Below, piece by piece: positions 1 through 10,743 of a stretch of 64,000 nucleotides of DNA. The position numbers and the translations under genes are program-made. The stretch's first letter is position 1. The number at the start of each line of letters is the position of its first letter. This DNA is from Rhodopirellula halodulae (lineage in GTDB: Bacteria > Planctomycetota > Planctomycetia > Pirellulales > Pirellulaceae). Where the stretch lies: contig NZ_JAJKFV010000004.1 of NCBI RefSeq assembly GCF_020966775.1, positions 1-64,000 on the forward strand, in the 5' to 3' direction. The notes beneath the pieces were generated by a model that saw nothing but the letters and a program-made list of their open reading frames with translations, had not been told where the DNA came from and did not search any database.

Positions 1-96
1 CCAACGACGCCCTTGCGAATCGGATTCAATTCCCCATGAACAGGGCTTGGTCGGTGGCAAGCACCGACTGGGGTTGCCAGCTTCGCTGGGCAAACC

Positions 97-131
97 AAAA
101 AAAGCCCAGCTCAAATGAGCTGGGCTTTTTT
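97..131. terminator. Bidirectional intrinsic terminator
   Basis: An inverted repeat AAAAAGCCCAGCTCA / TGAGCTGGGCTTTTT closes on a two-base loop, with A-runs on one side and T-runs on the other. It would terminate transcription in either direction. It lies directly downstream of the minus-strand tRNA-Asp, so it is probably that gene's terminator. Confidence 0.85.
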
Positions 132-138
132 AGAAAAG

Positions 139-212
139 CGACGCGGACGGGACTCGAACCCGCAACCTCCGGATCGACAGTCCGGGGCTCTAACCAATTG
201 AGCTACCGCGCC
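139..212 (-). tRNA. tRNA-Asp (anticodon GTC)
   Basis: The minus strand folds into a 74-nt cloverleaf. The acceptor is GGCGCGG paired to CCGCGTC with one G-T pair, followed by discriminator G. The D-arm contains AGCTCAATTGGTTAGAGC. The anticodon stem CCGGA/TCCGG encloses the loop CTGTCGA, giving anticodon GTC. The T-arm contains GGTTCGAGTCC. No 3' CCA is encoded. The bidirectional terminator lies just downstream. Confidence 0.96.
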
Positions 213-548
213 TCATTGAGGCTGATTTCAACCGAGTCAAACTCGTTTCAATCTTCTTCAAATGCTCGCAACAAGATGAAGAAAGTGTCATCTCCGTTGT
301 GATGGGCTGGAGTATATCCATGCTCGGATTGGTTGCAAGGCCGGTCTGAGGCGTCCCACAAAATTTTGTTTGGTGGGCATCTTGGGGCGTCCAATCCTGC
401 CGGTTCTAACGATCAAACCTTGCGGGAAAATCGCATCTCGGACTTTCTGCGTTCCAACGCCAGAGTTTGTTGTCCGCGCGGTGGGGTTCGAACTAGCTTT
501 GAATGCACCTAGCTCGTGAAACACCTGGATGCAAATGGGAGTTCCGAT
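213..548. other. Intergenic, no gene recognised
   Basis: About 336 bases between tRNA-Asp and a small plus-strand ORF. Short open frames exist on both strands but none has a recognisable protein or a convincing ribosome binding site. The tRNA-Asp promoter should lie at the left end on the minus strand, but no clear consensus was identified. Confidence 0.5.
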
Positions 549-716
549 ATGGACGCTTTCTTGCTCGCCTTTTCAATCGTTGATTACTTCTGGGATTGTT
601 GGTGGGAGTTCGAACATTACTTCACCCACCTGACCAAATTTCAATGGATGCTGCTGTCAGTCGCTTCCGTACTGTTCGGCTTCTTATGCCTGCGCGGCGA
701 CCGCTTTCGCATCTGA
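549..716 (+). CDS. Small hypothetical membrane protein (55 aa)
   Basis: Not recognised as a known family. The chosen start is the ATG at 549 because GGGAG sits 7 bases upstream (537-541). An in-frame ATG at 516 would add 11 residues. The peptide is rich in aromatic residues (WDCWWEFEHYF) and has one likely membrane helix near its C-terminus (WMLLSVASVLFGFLCL) followed by a basic tail. It stands alone between the tRNA-Asp region and the convergent DUF1501 gene. It could be a real single-pass small protein or a chance ORF. Confidence 0.4.
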   Translation: MDAFLLAFSIVDYFWDCWWEFEHYFTHLTKFQWMLLSVASVLFGFLCLRGDRFRI

Positions 717-748
717 TCGTTTGAGCTGAACAATTCAGCTTCGAACCA

Positions 749-2305
749 TCAGGCCAATATCTCGTTGACCACCCGTGCCTCTTCGACACCGGTGAGTCGC
801 TGATCCAATCCCTGGAAGGGGTACGTGAATCGCTCGTGGTCGATTCCCATCTGGTTCAAAATCGTCGCGTTCAAATCACGAATGTGCACCCCGTCGCGGA
901 CGATGTTGTAGCTGAACTCGTCCGTTTCCCCATGCACAACGCCTTGCTTAATGCCGGCTCCGGCCATCCAAATGGAGAAACACTTCGGATGGTGGTCGCG
1001 ACCGTAGTTGGTCTTTGACAGTTTGCCTTGGCAATAGATCGTGCGTCCAAACTCGCCGCCCCAAACCACCAACGTGTCATCCAGCAAGCCACGTTGCTTC
1101 AAATCAGTGAGCAAGCCAGCCGACGGTTGATCGGTGTCGCGGCATTGATTGGGAAGGTCCTTTGGCAAAGCGCCATGCTGATCCCAACCGCGATGAAAAA
1201 TCTGGGTGAAGCGAACGCCGCGTTCCGCCATCCGCCGCGCCATCAAACAGCAATTCGCAAACGTCCCCGGCTTGGTCACATCGGGACCATACAGATCCAG
1301 AACGTGTTGCGGTTCATCGCTGAGATCCGTCAACTCAGGAACGCTGGTCTGCATCTTGAACGCCATCTCGTACTGCGCGATACGAGCCTCGGTTTCCGGA
1401 TCATGCAAACGATCGAGCGTGTTGCGATTGAGTTCCGCAAGCGTGTCCAGCATCCGCCGACGGACCCCCGAATCGATGCCGTTGGGGTTCGACAAATACA
1501 ACACCGGGTCGCCGCTGCTGCGCAGCGCGACGCCTTGGTACTTGCTGGGCAAAAAACCACTGCCCCACAATCGATTGTAAAGAGCCTGAGCTTGTTTTCG
1601 CCCGGTCCAAGAAGCGGTCATGACCAAGAACGCGGGCAAGTCCTCGTTCTCGGTTCCCAAACCGTATGACAACCAAGAACCCAACGATGCCTTGCCCGGC
1701 AACTGGTTTCCCGTGCAGATGTACGTGATCGCCGGATCGTGGTTGATCGCTTCGGTGTACATCGATTTGACCAAAGCAATTTCATCGACCTTTTTGGCCA
1801 TGTGCGGAATCAACTCGCTGGCCATCGTCCCGTTGGCGCCATGCGGCGCAAACTTGTAGATGCTGGGTGCGATCGGGAAACGAGCCTGCCCGCTGGTCAT
1901 GGTGGTCAATCGTTGGCCTTGCCGGATGGACTCTGGCAAATCCTTGTCAAACCATTCCGCCATGGTCGGCTTGTGGTCCCACATGTCCATCTGGCTGGGT
2001 GCACCTGACATAAACAGATAGATCGCGCGTTTCGCCGCGGGTTCGTGGTGCGGCAATCCGGGTTGTCCAGGCACACCGGCATTCGGAACCGGCGTCGGAG
2101 GCGTGTCGATCGAAACAGTTTGACTGTCCGCCGCCTTCGACATTCCTGGCATGCTGGCCAGTGCCGCGGCACCAAGCCCCGCTGCGGCACTGGAGAACAA
2201 CGAACGCCGAGTCAAATGCTGCATGCGTTCTTGAAGAACTGACGACATCAACGGCGATTGCATGATTGAGTTCCAATCTTCGCAAGGGAATTCTGAGCGA
2301 CTCAT
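749..2305 (-). CDS. DUF1501 family secreted protein
   Basis: A 518-residue DUF1501 protein, a family related to sulfatase/alkaline-phosphatase folds and abundant in Planctomycetes; its substrate is unknown. A twin-arginine type signal is visible: [18 protein letters not shown] begins at residue 33, so the real start may be one of the internal Met residues at 15, 20 or 28. The family landmarks [20 protein letters not shown] and [10 protein letters not shown] are present. The start ATG overlaps the TGA of the upstream PSCyt1/PSD1 gene (ATGA), implying translational coupling. Such pairs are standard in this phylum and are thought to act together at the cell surface or in the periplasm, probably in polysaccharide breakdown. 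That role is inferred from context, not seen in the sequence. Confidence 0.93.
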   Translation of the reverse strand: MSRSEFPCEDWNSIMQSPLMSSVLQERMQHLTRRSLFSSAAAGLGAAALASMPGMSKAADSQTVSIDTPPTPVPNAGVPGQPGLPHHEPAAKRAIYLFMSGAPSQMDMWDHKPTMAEWFDKDLPESIRQGQRLTTMTSGQARFPIAPSIYKFAPHGANGTMASELIPHMAKKVDEIALVKSMYTEAINHDPAITYICTGNQLPGKASLGSWLSYGLGTENEDLPAFLVMTASWTGRKQAQALYNRLWGSGFLPSKYQGVALRSSGDPVLYLSNPNGIDSGVRRRMLDTLAELNRNTLDRLHDPETEARIAQYEMAFKMQTSVPELTDLSDEPQHVLDLYGPDVTKPGTFANCCLMARRMAERGVRFTQIFHRGWDQHGALPKDLPNQCRDTDQPSAGLLTDLKQRGLLDDTLVVWGGEFGRTIYCQGKLSKTNYGRDHHPKCFSIWMAGAGIKQGVVHGETDEFSYNIVRDGVHIRDLNATILNQMGIDHERFTYPFQGLDQRLTGVEEARVVNEILA

Positions 2306-5300
2306 TTACAAACCACCTCGTCCAAGTTCAAAAGTGTATTCATGACGACCGTCCAAGCTGCCCAATCCGGGTTGGGTGATCCAACCAACGCTCGAGCTTC
2401 CTCCAATTGAACGGTGTAGTGTTCCGTCAGATCTGTCAGCAGTGCTTCCAAAGCACGTAGCTCGCTGGTCTCAATCGGACGCAGCGTCACGCGTTGAAAG
2501 ACCGAACGCAGTCGCTCTCGCGAATTGGCTTCCCAATCCGATGGATCCGGAGTCGGCAACGAGATGACTTGCTCGGCCATCGCGCGAGCTGCATCCATGG
2601 CCTGCGTTTCGTTCAGCAATAACAACGCCTGCATCGGAGTGTTGGTCCGCTCTCGTCGTGCCGTGCATGATTCACGACTGGGTGCGTCAAACGTGGACAT
2701 CACGGCGGGAGCACTCGTGCGTTTCCAAAACGTGTAAACGCTGCGACGCAGTGTCTTGTCACCTTCGTCCGCGACAAAGTTGGCCGTGTTGCTGTCCGTG
2801 TACCCGACGGCTTCCCACAATCCAGCAGGCTGAGGTGGTTTCACACTCGGGCCGCCACGTTTGGTCACCAAACGCCCGGAGACCGATAGCAACTGATCAC
2901 GAAGCGTTTCCGCATCCAGACGGAACCGAGGACCGCGAGCAAAGAATTGATTGTTCGGATCAACAGCCAACATCCGCTGGGTTGCGGTGGCATCCCGTTG
3001 ATAAGCCTCCGTCATCACCAAACGCTTCATCAGTTCTTTGACATTCCATCCGCTTTCGCGAAAGTCGATTGCAAGTTCATCCAGCAACTCCGGATGCGTG
3101 GGTTGGTGACCTTGGCTGCCAAAGTCTTCGCTGCTCTTGACCAACCCTTGGCCGAACAATTGTTGCCAGAACCGGTTCACGGCCACCCGTGACGTCAATG
3201 GATGATCGTCCCGCAACAACCACTTGGCCAAACCCAAACGATCGTTCGGTGCGTCCTCCGGGAACTCCGGCAAGAAACCCGGCGTGGCTCGTTCGACCTT
3301 GTCTCCCGGTGAATCGTACAGGCCACGCTGCAAGATGAATGCGTCGCGAGGTTTGGACGTTTCTTTCCAAACCAACGTGGTGGCGATTTGGCCGTTGACC
3401 TTGTCCCGCATCGCAATCATGCCGTCTCGCATGTCTTGCAATGCCTGCCAACGAGGATGATCGCAAACGATTTCGCGATAGAAAACCTGTGCGGACTGCC
3501 AATCGAGTGCCTGTTCGGATTCATCACGAACGTCCACCTTGGCGAGTCGATCCTTCAACGCATCGGAGAACTGCATGGCGGGTGACTTGATCGCATAAGT
3601 CACCTTGGCGGGGCCCTGGCGATTCACATGGCGAATGAAGAGGTGGTTGTCTCCCTTCTTCAAGTCCAGCGAATGCCGTTTCGCGAGCGGTTTGAACGTG
3701 TCACTCTCTTGCTTGCCAAGATTCTGTTTCGCGACTTCTTTGCCGTTCAAATAAACCACGCCGCCATCGTCGCAACCAATCATCAGTTCGACCTTTTGAT
3801 CCGATGGTGACCGGACGATTTGATGAAGCACCGTGACGGAAGGCTGCTCATCATCCGCCGGCAACGTGTTGGGCAGGATCGCAACCACGTCCGCGTGATG
3901 CTGCCACTGAAATTCGCGATCGCTATGCGTCACGACTTTCGATGCATCAAACTCGTTTTTGTCTTCGCCAGCGAATGCGTTCTTGAGACCATCGCCCGCG
4001 TTCTGAATTGGCAACGGTCCCACCAAGTGAACTTCGCCCAAGACAATTTGCTGGTCAGCCGGCAATTGCCCCATCGAGCTGTTCAGCGACAACGTCACTT
4101 TGCGAAGCATGTGAGCCACGTGAACCGATTCGTAGTGCAACGAGACTCGGATCTGTGCGTCGGGTGATTCAACGTAATTTTTCAAATCGGGAATTTCAAA
4201 CCAAGCGGTCCGATCGCCGGTTTGCTGATGCCCCGCGACCGCCCATCCGGTTGTCGCGTCGATCTTGCCGTCGATGGCGTTGCTGATCGCGAACTCTTTG
4301 CCGGATTGCTCGACGTTGGCTCGTGCGGATCGAATTTTGAGAGCGGTCCATTCAGCGTCCGAATTCGGACGGGTCTCGATTTTGATTTCGCTCAACACCG
4401 CGTTCTGATTGGACGCCGTTCCAACACGTGGATGGTCTTTGTCGGTGTGAGCGTGCAACTGCAACACCTTCCACGGCCCATCGGAAAGCGGTGAAACGAT
4501 TTGCATCACGTCTTTCGCGGGCGGTGTGCCTTCCCACTCCACCGAAGCATCGTCATTGACCTTGGCTTTGCCGCCTTGCGTCGTGCTGACTTCCGATGGA
4601 TGCAACTTGACCTGCAAGGAATCCTCCGACTCTGAAAGCGAACGCTGCCATTCCAGTTGTGCAGCGTCGACTTCCGGCAGCGGCCCTGCAAGTTCGCGAT
4701 CCAGTTCGGCCAGATCAGATGCGAGTTGCGTCAGTTCGGCTGATTGCTCCTCCGAAGGAACACGAATCACAGGCGCGTGATCCTTCGCGTTGCCGTCCAT
4801 CGCTCGGCCATCCAACGAATTGAAATAGGCTGACAGAGCGTAGTAGTCTTTCTGCGTGATGGGATCGAATTTGTGGTCGTGGCAAACCGCACAACCTGTC
4901 GTCAGCCCGAGAAAGATCGTTCCAAACGAATCCGTCCGATCGCTGACGTTGCGAGCGAATACCTCGTCGTAGATGGATCCACCTTCGTTGGTCGTCACGT
5001 TCAATCGGTTGAAACCGCTGGCGATCTTGTTCTTGAGCGACTGCGCTTCGTCAGACTCGTCCAACAAGTCACCGGCCAACTGCTTGGTGATGAACTCATC
5101 AAATGGCATGTTTTGATTGAACGCTTCGATAACCCAATCACGGTACGGCCACATTTCGCGATAGTTGTCCAGGTGCAGCCCGTGTGTATCGCCGTAACGC
5201 ACAAGGTCCAACCAGTACCGAGCCATGTGCTCGCCGTAGTCCGGAGTGGCCAACAGTTCATCGACCAAGTTTTCATAGGCGTCCGGTGACGAATCTTTCA

Positions 5301-5910
5301 CGAACGCTTCGACCTGCTCTAACGTTGGCGGCAAACCGGTCAAATCCAGCGATACCCGACGAGCCAACGTGCGCCGGTCGGCTTTCCCCGCCGGCGACAA
5401 ACCCAACGATTTCACTCCCGCCAAAATCCACTGATCAATGCGATCCGAGTCCGACGATTCCGCCCCAGGAACGGGCTTGCGCTGCGGTGTGGAGAACGCC
5501 CAGTGGGATTCGTAAGGTGCCCCTTCGGCAATCCAACGTTTCAGCAACGCGACCTGAGTTTCTGACAACGGTTTGTGGTATTCCGTTGGCGGCATGATCA
5601 TGTCTTCATCGTCGGTGACGATGCGTTCGATCAACAAGCTCGCCTCATGGTCATCCGTGTCGATCACATCCGCGATGCCATCGGCCGAATCCAATCGCAC
5701 GCCGGCTTGGCGATCGTGCTCATCCGGTCCGTGACACGCGAAACAGTGATCCGACAAAATGGGTCGGATGTCACGCCCAAAGTTCACGGTCGACTTCGTG
5801 TCGGAGCTGTCCGCCGATAGCTCGTCCGCAGAAAGCGGAGCCGGAGTGAGTAGCGAGGTGACAAACCATCCACTCAAGAGGCAGGACGCGAGAACGTTCC
5901 AGTTCATCAA
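2302..5910 (-). CDS. PSCyt1-PSCyt2(DUF1549)-PSD1(DUF1553) secreted cytochrome-like protein
   Basis: A 1202-residue planctomycete-specific multidomain protein. A signal peptide ([20 protein letters not shown]) is followed by PSCyt1 with a heme-type CFACH at residues 56-60. DUF1549 (PSCyt2) spans roughly 155-355 and contains a second CxxCH (CAVCH, 340-344) in [15 protein letters not shown] long middle region (about 440-790) has jelly-roll-like and PA14-like character. DUF1553 (PSD1) covers about 860-1130, with motifs such as [17 protein letters not shown] and [16 protein letters not shown]. The two CxxCH sites suggest c-type heme, but heme loading is not proven. It is coupled to the DUF1501 gene by a 4-base overlap. 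Its role in carbohydrate metabolism is inferred from the family's distribution. Confidence 0.94.
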   Translation of the reverse strand: MMNWNVLASCLLSGWFVTSLLTPAPLSADELSADSSDTKSTVNFGRDIRPILSDHCFACHGPDEHDRQAGVRLDSADGIADVIDTDDHEASLLIERIVTDDEDMIMPPTEYHKPLSETQVALLKRWIAEGAPYESHWAFSTPQRKPVPGAESSDSDRIDQWILAGVKSLGLSPAGKADRRTLARRVSLDLTGLPPTLEQVEAFVKDSSPDAYENLVDELLATPDYGEHMARYWLDLVRYGDTHGLHLDNYREMWPYRDWVIEAFNQNMPFDEFITKQLAGDLLDESDEAQSLKNKIASGFNRLNVTTNEGGSIYDEVFARNVSDRTDSFGTIFLGLTTGCAVCHDHKFDPITQKDYYALSAYFNSLDGRAMDGNAKDHAPVIRVPSEEQSAELTQLASDLAELDRELAGPLPEVDAAQLEWQRSLSESEDSLQVKLHPSEVSTTQGGKAKVNDDASVEWEGTPPAKDVMQIVSPLSDGPWKVLQLHAHTDKDHPRVGTASNQNAVLSEIKIETRPNSDAEWTALKIRSARANVEQSGKEFAISNAIDGKIDATTGWAVAGHQQTGDRTAWFEIPDLKNYVESPDAQIRVSLHYESVHVAHMLRKVTLSLNSSMGQLPADQQIVLGEVHLVGPLPIQNAGDGLKNAFAGEDKNEFDASKVVTHSDREFQWQHHADVVAILPNTLPADDEQPSVTVLHQIVRSPSDQKVELMIGCDDGGVVYLNGKEVAKQNLGKQESDTFKPLAKRHSLDLKKGDNHLFIRHVNRQGPAKVTYAIKSPAMQFSDALKDRLAKVDVRDESEQALDWQSAQVFYREIVCDHPRWQALQDMRDGMIAMRDKVNGQIATTLVWKETSKPRDAFILQRGLYDSPGDKVERATPGFLPEFPEDAPNDRLGLAKWLLRDDHPLTSRVAVNRFWQQLFGQGLVKSSEDFGSQGHQPTHPELLDELAIDFRESGWNVKELMKRLVMTEAYQRDATATQRMLAVDPNNQFFARGPRFRLDAETLRDQLLSVSGRLVTKRGGPSVKPPQPAGLWEAVGYTDSNTANFVADEGDKTLRRSVYTFWKRTSAPAVMSTFDAPSRESCTARRERTNTPMQALLLLNETQAMDAARAMAEQVISLPTPDPSDWEANSRERLRSVFQRVTLRPIETSELRALEALLTDLTEHYTVQLEEARALVGSPNPDWAAWTVVMNTLLNLDEVVCK

Positions 5911-6024
5911 GTTACCCGGGAAGGAGAAAGGTTGGGTGGGGCGGTGGGAAAGCCCAGTTTACTACCAACCTGGAATTGCTCCAAACCAATAGACTTCACA
6001 CCCCGCAGGGGTGCGTGCATGGGG

Positions 6025-6618
6025 TCACTCAAAGCGATCTCGAGTTCGCGTGTAGCGTGGGCCCCCCATGCGTCCGATCGTGAAAATGCGTTCTGGGTCG
6101 GGCAAGCCGTTTTCACCGGTCACCGAATCGGCGACATAAAACGAAACGATCCGTCCGACGACCAAGTTGGCTCCACCACGACCGGGTCCCAACTGCATCG
6201 ACGTGATCACTTCACATTCCATCGCCGCCAAAACGTCCGCGACGCGAGGCACAGCGATTTTCTCCGAAGGAGCTTTTTGCAAACCGGACAAGACAAACTC
6301 GTCCTCATCGGCTCGCACCTCCGCCGCGGTTTGCTTCATCGATTCGGCGAACTCTTCCGTCACGACGTTGACCACAAACTGACCGTTGGCTCGAACGTTT
6401 GCGAGCGTGTCTTTGGCAGTCCCATCCAATCGGTTGACCGGACAAAACATCACCGTCGGTGGATTGGCTCCCACACCACCAAAGAAACTGTACGGCGCCA
6501 AATTCGCAATCCCGTCCGGCGAAAGCGTGGAGACCCACGCAATGGGACGCGGCGTGATCAACGCGACCATCGATTCGTAGACCGCGCTGATGCTGACTTC
6601 ATTGGGATCGATGATCAT
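6025..6618 (-). CDS. Flavin reductase-like domain protein
   Basis: A 197-residue protein of the flavin reductase-like (DIM6/NTAB, split-barrel FMN-binding) family, full length for the group. The N-terminal ITPRPIAWVSTLSPDG and NLAPYSFFGGVGANPP segments are the family signature, with the flavin phosphate site in the second. Such proteins bind FMN and either reduce flavin with NAD(P)H or act as flavoprotein oxidoreductases; the substrate is unknown here. Its ATG overlaps the TGA of the upstream inositol-phosphatase-like gene by 4 bases, so the two are probably translated together behind the Ser/Thr kinase gene. Confidence 0.88.
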   Translation of the reverse strand: MIIDPNEVSISAVYESMVALITPRPIAWVSTLSPDGIANLAPYSFFGGVGANPPTVMFCPVNRLDGTAKDTLANVRANGQFVVNVVTEEFAESMKQTAAEVRADEDEFVLSGLQKAPSEKIAVPRVADVLAAMECEVITSMQLGPGRGGANLVVGRIVSFYVADSVTGENGLPDPERIFTIGRMGGPRYTRTRDRFE

Positions 6619-7415
6619 GTGCCACTCAATTGCTCGGTGAGTCGCGATTGCAATTCAGGCGTGGCGGAAACACAAAACTTTGGGTTCCAATCATCAAACG
6701 CTTCGCCGCCGTACCCTTCCAACACGGCACCGGCTTCGCGAGCGATCACGGTCCCCGCTGCGGAATCCCACGCTGCAACGTTGGTCGCCCAGTACCCATC
6801 CAAACGCCCCGCGGCGACGTAACACATATTCAGTGCACACGATCCCAGTCGTCGCAGCGACCGACAACGTTCCAGCACCTTGACGAACCGAGTGACCTCA
6901 GGGGAATCGCCCGTCACGCCCGCTCGAAAGCTGCACGCGATCAAGCTCTCGTCCAACTGCGTGCAATCACTGCTGCTGATTGGCTTCTCGTTGCAGAAAG
7001 CTCCTTGGCCATCGACGGCCGTGAACATCTCATCGCGAGTGGGATCGTAGATCACGCCCAATCGCATTTTGCCCGCGGAGTACAGACCAATCGAAACCGC
7101 GAAGCTCTGTAGTTGATGGACGTAGTTGACCGTTCCGTCCAACGGATCGACGACCCAGCACGGTGGTGCATCGCTGTCGCCAGCCAAGACGCTGGCCGGC
7201 GGATCGTTTTCGCCTTCTTCTTCGCCGACAAAGGCATAGTCAGGATGCCCCTGCGTCAAAATTTCGCGAATGGCTTTTTGCGACGCCAGGTCAGCATCGG
7301 TGACCAGATCTTTGGGGGCTTTCTCACGCACGACGCGATCATCGCGTCGGGCCATCAACTCAACCGCTCCGGCGCGAGCGGCTTCGACGGCTAGCCTCAA
7401 ATGGGCATTGTCCAT
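6615..7415 (-). CDS. Inositol monophosphatase family protein
   Basis: A 266-residue protein of the Mg-dependent, Li-sensitive phosphatase superfamily (inositol monophosphatase, CysQ, histidinol-phosphatase HisN). Motifs are clear: FVGEEEGEN (first metal ligand Glu), WVVDPLDGTVNYVH (DPLDGT metal site) and WDSAAGTVIAREAGA (C-terminal WD site). The start was placed at the ATG at 7415 (MDNAHLRLAVEAARAG), where family homology begins; the frame stays open 29 codons further upstream. It lies 50 bases after the kinase gene and overlaps the flavin reductase gene. Substrate specificity (inositol phosphate, PAP or histidinol phosphate) cannot be told from the sequence. Confidence 0.9.
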   Translation of the reverse strand: MDNAHLRLAVEAARAGAVELMARRDDRVVREKAPKDLVTDADLASQKAIREILTQGHPDYAFVGEEEGENDPPASVLAGDSDAPPCWVVDPLDGTVNYVHQLQSFAVSIGLYSAGKMRLGVIYDPTRDEMFTAVDGQGAFCNEKPISSSDCTQLDESLIACSFRAGVTGDSPEVTRFVKVLERCRSLRRLGSCALNMCYVAAGRLDGYWATNVAAWDSAAGTVIAREAGAVLEGYGGEAFDDWNPKFCVSATPELQSRLTEQLSGT

Positions 7416-7465
7416 GAAGTTTGTCTTGGGGTTGGTTGGAGGCGTTCCGATCGGGTCGGAAGCCG

Positions 7466-8584
7466 TCAGTCGTTTTCCAACCGACGCAACTCTTCCAACC
7501 ACAAACGAATGTCATTGTCGTATTCCGTCGACATATTGCCAATGATTAGCTGTCGATGGAATGCCGCTGCCCCCTGTTCCACATGCTCCGCGGCTTCCGC
7601 ACTAACGAAACGCAGCGTTGGATCCGGGGCAATCAGGCCACGTAAAAAATTCATGAGCAACGCGTTGCGAAGCACCTCTTCCGGAAGAATCCGTTCCAGA
7701 TTCATCGGCAATTCACGTTTGGCTTGCAGCAATTCGCCAAGATTCTTCGTGTTGTTGAATGGATTGAAACCAGCCAACAACTCGATCAACACATATCCCA
7801 CGCTGGCCAAATCACTTCGCGGAGTGGCGTCCAAATTGTCCAGCACTTCCGGAGCCGCATAAAGAGGCGTGCACTCTCGATCTTTGGGCGGATTCCGGTA
7901 GTCGATGGACGAACCCATGTCGATCAATTTGGTGTGCCCGCTGCGTTTCAGCATAATATTCGCGGGCTTCACATCCCCGTGAACAATGCCGTCACGATGC
8001 AGTGCGGCCAACGCGGCCAAGCATTCTCGCACGATCGCCACGGCCACACCGGGTTTGAATCGAGACTGTTCCGGGCCTTCGGTGATGATGACGTCGTTGA
8101 TGTACTTCCAGCGTTTGGGCGTGATGTGATCACGCAATAATTCCAAACACTTTGGCATGACCAATTGACGAAGGTCATAGCCGTCGACCCATTCCATCAA
8201 CATCACGCGAATGCGGTCACGTTCGAAAAAGTTCTGAACGTCCAACAGGTTGTCGTGCTGAATCAGCGCGATGCGAGCCGCGATCGACGCGATTCGCTGC
8301 ATGGCGTCGTCGTACGTCCGAGCGTCGGGAAATCGTTCCGGCGAAAAGATCTTCATCGCCACGGGAACGGTGAAGCCATCCGTGCCACGGTGCTCTGTCA
8401 AATAGACCTCGCCTTGACCACCGCGTCCTAACATACGACGCAGGTGATAGTGACCGGTCCAGTTCATCTTGCGACGACGAGTCAGGTCGTCGTAGCGAGA
8501 AACCAGCTTGGGGTCACTTTGGTTGGATTCCTCCCCGAGATACGTGATCGTCGGAACAGGTTCGTAGCGAGTGGTTGCAGGCAT
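7466..8584 (-). CDS. Ser/Thr protein kinase, cytoplasmic
   Basis: A 372-residue Hanks-type (PknB-like) kinase without an obvious membrane segment. The glycine loop GRGGQGEV is at residues 53-60 and the catalytic Lys in VAMKIF at 78. The catalytic loop reads HGDVKPAN, with Asp204 and Lys206, so the usual HRD Arg is Gly. The metal-binding motif is DMG (Asp222) rather than DFG. APE-like YAAPEVL and SDLASVGYVLIELL follow. It therefore resembles a non-RD kinase not needing activation-loop phosphorylation. The C-terminal 60 residues are outside the kinase core. It is first in a likely operon with the phosphatase-like and flavin reductase genes. Its targets are unknown. Confidence 0.92.
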   Translation of the reverse strand: MPATTRYEPVPTITYLGEESNQSDPKLVSRYDDLTRRRKMNWTGHYHLRRMLGRGGQGEVYLTEHRGTDGFTVPVAMKIFSPERFPDARTYDDAMQRIASIAARIALIQHDNLLDVQNFFERDRIRVMLMEWVDGYDLRQLVMPKCLELLRDHITPKRWKYINDVIITEGPEQSRFKPGVAVAIVRECLAALAALHRDGIVHGDVKPANIMLKRSGHTKLIDMGSSIDYRNPPKDRECTPLYAAPEVLDNLDATPRSDLASVGYVLIELLAGFNPFNNTKNLGELLQAKRELPMNLERILPEEVLRNALLMNFLRGLIAPDPTLRFVSAEAAEHVEQGAAAFHRQLIIGNMSTEYDNDIRLWLEELRRLEND

Positions 8585-8763
8585 ACCATTTAAACCGTTG
8601 CGGCGGCTTCCTTGTCACCAAACATCATCCAGCAACCAACATTGTTCGCCGGGACGCTCTTACTTCAAGCGTTAAAGTCTAGCTTGACTGTGAATACGTT
8701 GTTCGTCGATCGCTAAAAAAGAGCATGGGATGAGGGATTACCAGTGAAGGCCGCTGAAGCAGC

Positions 8764-9699
8764 CTATTTCCCCGACAAGATCAACGCCGCGCCGAACAAA
8801 ATCCCCGCAACGCAAAAACCTTTGCGTCGAAGGTTCACTTCGCCCAAACGTGACGCTCCAAGAACTAACGCGACAACGACACTGCATCTCCGCAGCGTTG
8901 AAACGACAGATACCATGGCCTCCGGGTTCGCCAGCGCTGTGAAGTACACCAAATCAGCTGCCAACAGCAAAGGACTGATGCACCAAACGGCCGCCCGGAA
9001 CTCAAACTTAGACGCGACAGGACGCTCATCAGTTCCCGACTCGGCGATCAACCGTCGTTGCCGTGCCCAATGAATCGCCAAAGGCGTCATCACCGGCAAC
9101 ATGTAAAGGGTAAACCACGCCTGAACCGTTGCTGGTGAATATCCACCTTTTTGCAGTAAGAATTTGTCGTAGATCGAGCTAAACGCTCCCAACAAAGTCG
9201 CCACCAACATGCATCCGACCCACCGATCCGTGGTGAATCGTATCCCTTCGGAACGGCCAATCGTCGAAAAGATCCAAAACGACACGATCACGATGGCGAT
9301 CCCCATCCACTGCACACTGCTGGGACGTTCGCCCAGTGCTGCAATGGCGATGGCGATGGTCCACACGGGACTGGTCGACCGGATCGGCGCGGCAATCGAC
9401 AACGGCAAATGCTTCAACGCAAACAAAGCCAACGTCCAGGACGCTCCGACCAGCACGCTTTTGGCAAACAGCATGGCATGGTCGGTCCAGCTCAGCGGTT
9501 GAACCATCAAGAAATCAATGGGGAACGCTTCGCCAAGCAAACGCTGCGACAACAACAGCGGTCCCCAAATTCCAACACCAACGCACGCACTGGCGAACAA
9601 CACCATCGGCACCGCATTTTCGCGAGCCGCCAATTTCTTCGCCAAGTCATAAACGCCCAGGAGCGCCGCCGACACCAACGCCAACATCATCCAGGTCAT
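8764..9699 (-). CDS. EamA/DMT-family transporter
   Basis: A 311-residue integral membrane protein with about ten hydrophobic stretches and two EamA-like halves, the drug/metabolite transporter architecture. Examples are MTWMMLALVSAALLGVYDLA at the N-terminus and ALSIAAPIRSTSPVWTIAIA-like helix 4 with its characteristic Pro. The C-terminal half ends FCVAGILFGAALILSGK. The substrate cannot be predicted. It lies 99 bases after the nucleoside hydrolase gene on the same strand, so the transporter may serve the salvage of a nucleoside or sugar. This link rests only on proximity. Confidence 0.85.
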   Translation of the reverse strand: MTWMMLALVSAALLGVYDLAKKLAARENAVPMVLFASACVGVGIWGPLLLSQRLLGEAFPIDFLMVQPLSWTDHAMLFAKSVLVGASWTLALFALKHLPLSIAAPIRSTSPVWTIAIAIAALGERPSSVQWMGIAIVIVSFWIFSTIGRSEGIRFTTDRWVGCMLVATLLGAFSSIYDKFLLQKGGYSPATVQAWFTLYMLPVMTPLAIHWARQRRLIAESGTDERPVASKFEFRAAVWCISPLLLAADLVYFTALANPEAMVSVVSTLRRCSVVVALVLGASRLGEVNLRRKGFCVAGILFGAALILSGK

Positions 9700-9798
9700 G
9701 ATTCCGCGGCTATCAACCGAGCCATCCTGGGGTGAGAGCGACTTGCGGGTTCATCAATGATCGACCGAGCAAGTTCAGCGGGTTGTTTGCCAAACGCT

Positions 9799-10743
9799 TC
9801 AACGAGTTTGCTGGCCGGCGTAACGAATGCTTCGAACAATCGCGTCGCGAACATCGGCGACACTGGCGCGCCGCGCGACTTCCATGTTGACACTCCATTC
9901 CGGACGCAAGCGTCGATCGAAAACGGTCATGCCTCGCGTCAGCGCTCCGTTGACTTCTACGTCACCCGCCATGTCCTCCCACTGAAACAACTCAGGCTCG
10001 CTGACCGCGATGATAGCCGTGGCGTCTTGCAAGGGAATGACTTCGCGACCGAGTTTTTGATGCGAGATCCGGAACTTGTACGGCAAGATTTTGTGAAGCA
10101 ACTTGCCCGCCCGCGTCGTTTCGGCTGGCAACTTTTCCAACAAGTCGACTCCAAACGTAACGCCATCGGTCACGTCCAAAGGCACCAAGCTCTTCGTCGT
10201 CGCGGAAGCGAAAACCTGTTTGGCACTGGCGGGATCAAAGAAGAAATTCATCTCCGACACGGCCGTCGCATTGCCGCTGTGCGAAACCGCGCCGCCGCTG
10301 ATCACGACCTTGTCAATCAACGGCAGAACCGACGGGTCCATGCGACACAGACGAGCCAAGTTTGTCAGCGGCCCCAAACAAACCACCGTGATTTCACCCG
10401 GATGCCGACGGATCAAGTCCGCCATCAGCTTGTCACTGGAATGGTCGTTTTGGCGAGTGGCCGACGGAAAGTTGTAACCGGCCAAACCATCCGGCCCGTT
10501 CAAATGGCTGTCGTCCAGCATCGGTGGATCGTTGGGGACCGCAGCTGTTCCGATTTGCGGATAGCGTGCGGGATCGAGCTGATCAATGATCCCCATCGCG
10601 TTGGTGTTGGCCTGCTCCGCATCCACGGTGCCAGCGGTCGGCGTGATCGCAACCACATCCAAACGAGGGTCAAACAAAGCCATGGTGATCGCCACGGCGT
10701 CGTCGATGCCCGGGTCACAGTCGATGATGATCTTTCTGCTCAT
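9799..10743 (-). CDS. Nucleoside hydrolase (inosine/uridine-preferring family)
   Basis: A 314-residue member of the Ca-dependent nucleoside hydrolase family (IunH/RihA-like), cutting N-glycosidic bonds of ribonucleosides to give base and ribose. The N-terminal DCDPGIDDA metal/ribose motif is at residues 8-16. The middle VCLGPLTNLA segment and EMNFFFDPASA (typical EFN..DPEA site) are also present. The length is normal for the family. The specificity loop does not allow a firm call between purine and pyrimidine nucleosides. It is followed by an EamA transporter gene on the same strand. Confidence 0.92.
   Translation of the reverse strand: MSRKIIIDCDPGIDDAVAITMALFDPRLDVVAITPTAGTVDAEQANTNAMGIIDQLDPARYPQIGTAAVPNDPPMLDDSHLNGPDGLAGYNFPSATRQNDHSSDKLMADLIRRHPGEITVVCLGPLTNLARLCRMDPSVLPLIDKVVISGGAVSHSGNATAVSEMNFFFDPASAKQVFASATTKSLVPLDVTDGVTFGVDLLEKLPAETTRAGKLLHKILPYKFRISHQKLGREVIPLQDATAIIAVSEPELFQWEDMAGDVEVNGALTRGMTVFDRRLRPEWSVNMEVARRASVADVRDAIVRSIRYAGQQTR

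Noticed and set aside
288-524. A 78-codon minus-strand frame between tRNA-Asp and the small ORF
   Set aside because: No recognisable product, no good start context, and an Arg/Ser-rich composition typical of chance frames.
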